Below, piece by piece: positions 57,167-64,000 of a stretch of 64,000 nt of DNA. The first letter of the stretch is position 1; every line of letters starts with the position of its first letter. The translations under genes were made by a program, and so were the position numbers. Origin of the DNA: Symsagittifera roscoffensis (lineage: Eukaryota; Xenacoelomorpha; Acoela; Convolutidae); the NCBI RefSeq assembly GCF_963678635.1, contig NC_087062.1, forward strand, positions 55,751,970 to 55,815,969, given 5' to 3'. A model generated the notes under the pieces. That model was not told the DNA's origin. It saw only the letters and a program-made list of their open reading frames with translations, and made no database searches.

Positions 57167-57576
57167 TGGAACCTGATCTAAACTATATTTTATGATTGGA
57201 TAAATTAAATGTTTTACCAATGTAAAGTATTTAATATTAACCAATCATGATCCATCTAACTAACAACCCACTTATTTGTAAGTGCTGAAGTTACTTGTAA
57301 TTTCAGCACCAGAGAGATTTGAATTTAACTTAGAAATTAGTTGGACTCTCCCGAGCACTTCAGCAATCGCAATAAACCAGTATACCCTAGATCTATTGAG
57401 CCTAGCAGAGACTAGTTAAACAACCTGAGACTAGATAGTATAAGAGTAAGATTAGGATCGGTATTAGACTAAGAAGTTGCACGAATCTATCCGGCCGAAA
57501 ATAAGATAGCGTGACGAGCAGACGGTGTACCCTATCCGAAATTACTCTATGAGTTAACCAACTCGGTCCTAACTCA
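57167..57576 (+). repeat. 3' LTR (410 bp)
   Basis: Base-for-base copy of 38660-39069 as far as I can see, followed by the right AAAG target duplication at 57577-57580. Confidence 0.95.
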
Positions 57577-57580
57577 AAAG

Positions 57581-58370
57581 TGTCAAAAACAGAGAAAAAA
57601 ATGTACTCTTAATAGATCTCCAAAGCCAAGCTTCAAGTGCCCGAGATCTCAAATTTTTATTAATTCTAACGTAGCTGACAAATTGACTCCAAATTACCAA
57701 ATTTGTATTTTTTTATTATCAACGATAGTTTTTCAGGTCATAGAGTTCAAAGTTCTATTTCAAATTTGTATAGTTTAAATCAAGGACTGAAACGAAATTT
57801 TGAATAAGAACATAAGTGGGAAGTCTGGAAAAAAAACTGCATCATTCTGTTACATTTATTAGGAAACCATCTAATAATCTGAAAGAAGAAATCCGCGCGA
57901 AAGTCGCTGGGAATCGTGCGTTAAAATTCGCGCCCAACCAGGTCAGAAAATGGAAAAGTGTTCATGTCGAACTTCTACCGCCACGCCAGCAATATGCGCC
58001 CTGAAATTGTGACTAATATAGCTGTCAGACTCATTTCAAACTTGTATTTATAATAACATTGTATTAATTACATTCAGAAAAACGAACTCATAATATTTTA
58101 TACAATTTCAACAAAGGCGAAACTAAAAATTTGATGTGAAAGCAATTAAAAATTTTGTTTCTGTCATCCTCATTATCTTATCTGGAAAATAAATTAATTC
58201 AGTCAAAATATAAGCCAATCAGACGTATTCGTCTAAAGATGCCCCTATTTAGTGTTCCACGACGTTTGCAGCAGATCAACCGTAAATATTTGTTGTACTA
58301 GTCAATCACTAATCAGTAAATCTAGTGCAACGGGTAACAGGTAAGTTGTTGCCCAAAAGATATGAAGAAG
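57581..58370 (+). other. Flank right of the retroelement
   Basis: Continuation of the pre-insertion site. A GATAGTTTTTCAG acceptor-like site at 57735 and a 62-codon plus frame at 57816-58004 (with a KLHHSVTFIRKPSNNLKEEI stretch) are present. Neither completes the lectin domain. A CAG/GTAAGTTG donor-like site lies at 58339. Confidence 0.35.
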
Positions 58371-60940
58371 TTACAAACTCAACATCATATAAACTGCAGC
58401 ACATGGAATATCAATAAACAGAAGTTTGAGTCGAGATGAAAAGCGTTTTGATATTCTTATAAGAAAACCGAATCTAGATATGATTTTGTCTCTGAAAGTG
58501 TAGAATAATCGCTAAATGAGATAAACCAATTTTATGACATTCTTCACATGAAACATATTTCAGGAACCTTTCTGCTACGATTGTTGCTTGTGATTTTTTT
58601 GCTGGGTCAAACTTTAAAATTGGCTTGATCTTCACAGGCGAGTACTCTCTTCAAATGCGTGTTTTTTAAGAAAAAAAACTATTGAGAGAGAAAGAAAAAA
58701 TGAAAAATTTTCATTCTCACACAAGTTCAATTTCTTCATAAAATCAGCGAAATTCCAAATTTGTTCTTGGAAAACATCCTCAATAAACTTTTATCTAAAT
58801 TCGTAAATTTGAGTTATTTAAAAAACTATCCACGGAGGATTATTAACCGCTGTATCAGTACAATCGTTTTATTGCGTTTTTATTGATCAAAAAATGTTAT
58901 CAACAATCTGCCAAAAGTTGGATGAATTCTCAATGACAAGATTGGCCTCATCGTCGACAACTACGAATCCAATTCAACATAAATTCAAGAAAGAAAAGCT
59001 TAGCAATTTTTCAGATGAAAATCATGTTACGAACTTTGTTTTGGAATTCAGATTACTTTCGTCAGTTTTGGTAACTATCCCGCATCCAGTTTCAAGCGTT
59101 AATAATCGATAATATTATGATTTTAGTACCAGTCTTACTAAAATTGAGAAACAAACGATTTTAATCAATTAATAATTGATTATAATCTCACTTTTTTAAA
59201 TCAAATTATTGGTAATTATATTGCATTATAACCAATTATAATCGATTATTTATTTGTTTAAATTTCGATGCAATTATAATCAATACTAATTGATTATAAT
59301 CCATTATTTTTCTTCAAATTTCTAATTCATTAGTTTGCACAAAATCCATTATAATCGATTATAATTGATTATAATTCTTTTGTTTGCCTACTTTGTCTCC
59401 GAAGTTGCATCTAAATTGCTTACTTTTTATGCTTTTTGTAGACGTTGGTTCCTATGAAAAATGAGAAAATTTTTTTAAAGTTTTCCAATCAATTCAAATT
59501 TATGAGGTTTTTTCCACTTCTTCCCCATTAGTGTTGTTTTGTGATGCATATTTTAAGCTTTTTTAACCACCAAAACATCAACAAATTGATTTAGTTTCAT
59601 GATAGATTCGGAAGATTTATATTTCATCTACCGCGGGAATCTTTCCACTAATATGAAGGATCTCTATGAAGACATTGTAATCAACAATGCGAGCAAGGTC
59701 ACCTTAAGACGCTGTTTGAGTATTGGTTCCATAACTGACTTGAATAAATGATTTTTCCGTGAACAAGTTCCGTTTACAACGCAAAGTTTTAAAAATATAG
59801 GCCACATCTAATTTTGCGTTTTTCAAATTTATTCCTTGCTCAGTTAGCTTGATTACGTTAAACCACTAAGTATCACAAAAATTTCATAAAGACAGCTGTT
59901 TTTTAAATCGTTGTTTGCTTTTCTAGATAGCAGCGGAACTTCACAAACCATTAGTCATTTTCATTGTTATGTTTTTGAGTGGAAAAAACGCTATATCTGA
60001 AACTCAATCCAAGTTTTGTCCGCATCTCACTACATATATTGCGCTAATGAATTTCACCGACAAAAAAAAACAAAATTTTTGTACACATTGACTGCGTTCC
60101 TCTCAATTGCATATAAATCAAACTCGTGTGAAATACTAATGAAAAAAGCAAAAATAAACTGAAATTAGAAAACGAAAGCAAAGCCTTAGGGAATACAAAA
60201 AGTCCATATAAAGGTTTGATCCTCGGGTATAATCAAACTGAAGCAAGGAGTATTCCATCTCAAGTTATAGTGTCTGCTCAATTTTTTTTGTCAAAGATTT
60301 CGACAAAAGTTGGACAACAACTGCAAACTGATACAAAAGTTTTGTTGATGATACGTTAATGTTTTGCTTACATTTCGCATCAATTTTATGAAGACTTATA
60401 AGAAAATTAGTCTATATAATTATTAAAGTTGTCCAATTGCATGAAATCTCTTTGAACAAAGAAAGCAAATAACTGAAATCAAACTCAGAATTACAAACGA
60501 TAGAGTTAGCAGACAGTACAATCAAAGAAAACAAACACAGACGCTACAAAGACTGTACAATCAGCATTAAATATTTAGGTGCCATCAATGACAATAAACT
60601 CACAATGGAGTTAGAAGTTAACGACGTACTACGAAACTTGCCAATATATACACTCTGGTTTAATTAATAAGCTCATTACAAGTTGCATACGGGTTACAAC
60701 TCTGAAAAAATTAGTTTTCAGTCAGCTCAATTGTTCACTACTTCAATTAGTTGGCTTCCAAAAAAAGCGCTGAACACATTAGACAGACAAGTTATGTGGG
60801 ATGTAACAACTGCTTTTTTAAAGGAAAATTCGATGATGATTTTTTTTCTGATAACAAAAAACAAAACAATTTTTAGACAACGCAGGTTAAAATGCTACAC
60901 TCTTAAATACATTTGCAAAAAAATAAATACTTAATTTTTA
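58371..60940 (+). pseudogene. Degenerate LINE (non-LTR retrotransposon) with endonuclease and RT relics
   Basis: Near 58385 a HHINCSTWNINKQKFESR frame followed, one frame over, by KRFDILIRKPNLDMILSL resembles the start of an APE-type endonuclease (WNI......L....PDI..L.E). Near 60240 KQGVFHLKL resembles the LKQGs..SP.LF block; FVDDTLMF at about 60337 matches the (F/Y)xDD catalytic box; and ISIKYLGAINDNKLTME at about 60565 matches the KYLG..id.kL box after it. A LPKKALNTLDRQVMWD stretch near 60750 fits the end of the RT region. Stops and shifts throughout. Order and spacing suit one element, though 58500-60200 is unreadable. Confidence 0.5.
59150..59380. repeat. Cluster of ATTATAATCGATTATAAT palindromes
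   Basis: More than ten copies of the word GATTATAAT/ATTATAATC, several forming perfect inverted pairs (for example TTATAATCGATTATAA near 59347). Spacing is irregular (15-40 bp). No array-like spacers. Confidence 0.75.
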
Positions 60941-63351
60941 CGTTATATTGAAATGCACTTTCGAAATTACGAGTTTTGCAAGCTCATACCATGTACTGAA
61001 ATTATTTGTTTCAATTTAACCATGACAAGGAAGTACAAAGACACAATTTTTGCTATAGTAGCTAAATTTTTTGTCTGAAAACCTAAATTTTAATACACAA
61101 TCTCTTATATTTATTTATATCTAGAAACGTTTCCTATCTCCAATTAGCTTCCATTTCTCGATAACATTTGGTAAGGCTGAAGCTAATTGATTAATTAAGT
61201 TACTGCAGTTTTTACTACCTTGAAATCACCTAACCTAAAAAATGAATTAGTCATTATCATCTCACTGGGTTGGGTCTGGCGAAGAAGAAATTTTTTGCGT
61301 TGATTTCTGTATGTAGTTGACTTGACACTTTACGTCAAAACATGGCTCCAGGAGTCAATTTTTTAGTTCTGGTTTGTTTCAAGAGTGTCTACATCAAAGA
61401 GATTACAAATGTTTGATCACACTTACTTTTGATTTACAAAGATTGGGGAAAATGTAGTTGCTTCGGCATCATTGTACAATAATGATGATCATAATGCGTT
61501 CATGATGATCATAATGCATTTCTTCATCTATGAAAGCTATTGTTGCTTGCATTCTCTTGGCTCTAATTGCGTTAACTGCGTGTTTATAAGTAGGTCTCAG
61601 ATATCTTTCCTAAAAATCGTGTCTCATTCCTCGGCTTGGTTAGTCAATCATCATCATTGCACTTGAAATAAAGCACTTTAATCTCTTCATTGCACTTAAA
61701 TACTTCAATCCCTCCGTAACGTATTATTATGATTCGAATCACAGCGATGTGTCTTCTGGACAGTTTGATCCCAGTACTCATAAATTTGGCGCTTCGACTG
61801 CCACTTGTGAACAAAGAACTTCATTTAGAAGTGTAATTTCTCAAATGTTCTCGTGAACCTTAATCCATGATGATAGTTTTCACACATACGCTAAGTTTGT
61901 TTGCCTCAAGAACGTTGTTGTGCATGTGTCCAATTGTGGGATTGCCAAAGAAGGACTGCCCCCTTTGCACTTCCTTTATGTCTTATCAATTCCACTGGTT
62001 CCATGCCACTTGCCACATTCTACTGGTCCCATATCAATTCCGCATGCTCCGTTATTCATTACTTTTTAGCTGGCATCAACGTAAAATCAAACTATGGAGG
62101 TTCTTTGTAGTGATGCCACTCGTACAGACCAAAAAAGTTCTGTAGCGCTTAAATGATCTCCCACGTGAGCTGTGTGTTCGAAGTACTTAGACATTAGACG
62201 TTTAGCCACGTCGGGACGAAATATAATGGTCATCAATTGTACTGGCATGGTCACAGTAATCGCAAATGTTTTCCGCACACCCTTCGTTCGTTTTTCCATT
62301 CAACTTTCCTATCTTTCTTTCAACCTTTTTCTTAATTATTTCCCCCTTCTTTTGGCATAACCATGGTACAAAAGAAAAGAAAAGCAATGAATAGATTCAA
62401 GTAATGATAATATGTAACATTCGTCTACTGTAGTCACACATGAGGCTTAAGAAAAATAGGCCCTATAACCATTGGCTCAAGAGTCAGGGACACTATCTCT
62501 TGTGTTTTTCTACCTCAAATCAGTCGGAGCCAATTCGGTTCGCTTGTGACATGAGACTACGACCCGTTACAGCTTAAAGGCTACTACCAAAATATCCCCC
62601 CACTCTAGAAATAAGAACGTCCCCATACTTAGGTCTCTAGATACCCAAAATACATGAACGCCGTTAAAAACCGGGTCGGAACAATCCGTTAAGTTACTTT
62701 TTATTAGACAGTGGAACTTTGATCCATTTCAGATGGATCAACCTAAAACTCGCCTTACCTCAACATAACAATCATAAAACACACTCTAGAAATTTAAATT
62801 GAGTACTCACATTGTAGCACGCTCAAGAACCGGGAGTAATTAAGTCGGTAATCAACTCGAGAATTAAATAATGTAACTAAATGAGTTTAATGTTTATCAG
62901 TTTCAATAACAAGGACAAGTTTTTACTCTAAAATATAGTTTCTCGTGAACCATTGGGACACTCAAGTTGTCCACCTTTCCACCGAAGGTTCACTCTAGTC
63001 CAATTCGAATAACAATCCAGTCGATCAATGATAGTCCAGTTCTCGGGAATACGCTTGTCTCGGTTTCAGATGGGACAGCTCTACTCTAGTTTTATTGTGA
63101 CGGAAATTGCGAATAGCAATTTCCCACTGTTTTATCTGGCAACTTTCCCGCGATTGTTACTCGATCGTTCTGATTTCTCTTTTTCGGTTTTCAGTTATCG
63201 CGAGAAAATCGTGCATGACAGGCTCCATTCGAATTTTTGAAAAATCAAATTTCACTCCAAAATTAAGCGTTCTTGTTTTTCTCAAGGTCAAACTTCCAAA
63301 TATGACCGACTGGCACATACTCCCCGGACTCAAGATCGATGTCCTCATCGC
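60941..63351. other. No gene supported
   Basis: Mixed AT-rich and moderate-GC DNA. Overlapping short frames in both orientations around 61867-62387 have no recognisable motif. ATGATGATCATAATGCG repeats occur at 61480-61520. 62400-63050 could be an LTR or other repeat boundary but I could not find its partner in the window. Confidence 0.35.
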
Positions 63352-63413
63352 GTGCTGTCGTCTACCAGTGAGTCCCAGAAAACCGAGTGTTGCTCAAGGT
63401 ACAGTGCCAGTGG

Positions 63414-63956
63414 TCATTTACAGAAGTTTGCAGCAGACTTAAGCTTATCTACACCCCAAAATTCACCCCCTGAAGTACTGGATACGGCAAACTGTCTCAA
63501 CAGTTCTTCTTCATCATCGGAGCTAATCACGATCTCCTCCCAAGCCTTCAGCTTTTCATAGGATCGCATCTATTCTCTTTGCTCCTGCAACCTCTTTGCC
63601 TGATTGGGTAGTGCCTTCACCCTAGATTCCCGGTTCAAACAAAAGGAGTTGTGCAGGCTCAGGCTCACGTTCTTCGCCAAGTCCTCCTCTAGTATCGATT
63701 CCCTCGCTTTGGTATTGTCTCTAGACATTTTACCCACTCTTTTCTATCCTGTCGTGATCGCATTTTGATGGGTTAACAGGGGTCTCTTGAAAGCTTCCGG
63801 CCCAATCTCGGCCTGGAACTGTCGATACTCCTTTTGATGCTTTCTCATGTGATCTTTCGTTGTCATGTATAACCAAGACGTCAGTGTCGCTCGAAACCAT
63901 GGAAAGTACCTCAAACGGCTCCATACGTGTCTGACTTCCATTGGAATACTTTGCAT
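63414..63956 (-). pseudogene. Unidentified broken frame, 181 codons with two in-frame TAG
   Basis: From the ATG complement at 63956 the minus strand stays in one phase to a TGA at 63414, interrupted only by two TAG codons (near 63740 and 63570). It starts MQSIPMEVRHVWSRLRYFPW, then a Lys/Gln-rich helix region, an Arg/Lys/Glu coiled-coil-like part (KALPNQAKRLQEQRE) and an acidic patch (SSDDEEELL). A gag-like or host protein remnant is possible; I do not recognise it. Confidence 0.4.
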
Positions 63957-64000
63957 GCAGTCTCAAACAACTCGAGTCTCCTTCTGTAGTCTATCGCATA

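Larger units (their letters stand above)
38660..57576 (+). mobile_element. Complete 18.9-kb Ty3/gypsy-class retroelement with env and accessory ORFs
   Basis: Two 410-bp LTRs, a TGG-starting primer site 2 bp inside the 5' LTR, gag with a CCHC knuckle, protease, RT-RNase H-integrase in the gypsy order, an envelope-like gene and at least four further reading frames. At 18,917 bp it is two to three times the length of ordinary gypsy elements. Coding strand is A-rich and G-poor throughout. Its transcription runs in the same direction as the lectin gene it abuts. It belongs near env-bearing gypsy elements of invertebrates (errantivirus-like in organisation), with no chromodomain. In-frame stops between pro and pol and inside env mean this copy is either defective or uses recoding. 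Confidence 0.93.

Noticed and set aside
57735..57790. Terminal lectin exon after the retroelement
   Set aside because: The acceptor-like TTTTTCAG leads into a short frame without the W.D..C...C pattern expected for the end of the lectin domain.
59150..59380. CRISPR-like array
   Set aside because: Palindromic AT words with irregular spacing in a eukaryotic genome; no regular spacers.

Overview
The window is metazoan, almost certainly invertebrate, nuclear DNA. It is AT-rich, has a spliced gene with GT-AG introns, and is crowded with eukaryotic transposons (Maverick/Polinton, Penelope-like, LINE, hAT-type MITEs, tRNA-derived SINEs, and a Ty3/gypsy-class LTR element with an envelope gene). I cannot resolve the phylum from sequence alone.

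Layout. 1-20.1 kb is a transposon graveyard. Minus-strand remnants of a Maverick/Polinton (capsid-like F54H12.2 family, DDE integrase, packaging ATPase) occur twice (1-2.5 kb and 7.1-11.7 kb). A dead Penelope-like element sits at 3.4-4.6 kb. An imperfect 3.9-kb tandem duplication covers 11.6-20.1 kb and carries a foldback element whose interior is inverted between the two copies. 20.1-25.5 kb holds simple repeats, a MITE with a perfect 8-bp target duplication and a tRNA-like SINE.

25.5-38.63 kb carries the only host-like gene I can support: three exons of a secreted C-type-lectin-like protein (25509-25690, 37261-37355, 38444-38628) whose splice phases fit exactly. Its 11.57-kb first intron contains MITEs, a tandem array of about 1.36-kb units and two minus-strand SGNH/GDSL-hydrolase-like relics. 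The reading frame stops before the last part of a lectin domain, 31 bp upstream of the big retroelement.

38656-57580 is the centrepiece: a complete 18,917-bp LTR retroelement with 410-bp LTRs that look identical by eye, TG...CA ends and a 4-bp AAAG target duplication, so the insertion is recent. It encodes, on the plus strand, a basic 155-aa protein, a very large Gag-protease, an RT-RNase H-integrase polyprotein, a small two-helix membrane protein, a 377-codon proline/serine-rich frame with no ATG, an envelope-like glycoprotein and a 3' accessory protein, with virus-like short overlaps between several frames. Gag-pro/pol and the two halves of env are each separated by one in-frame stop; the 3' accessory gene changes frame once. 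A textbook short intron (GTAAGT, TACTAAC, TAG) follows the last stop codon.

57.58-64 kb holds a decayed LINE (endonuclease and RT relics), an AT-palindrome cluster and an unidentified broken minus-strand reading frame at the right end.

The best candidate for an undescribed system is the retroelement: its size, extra genes, ATG-less frame, possible recoding stops and retained intron suggest a complex, spliced retrovirus-like life cycle.
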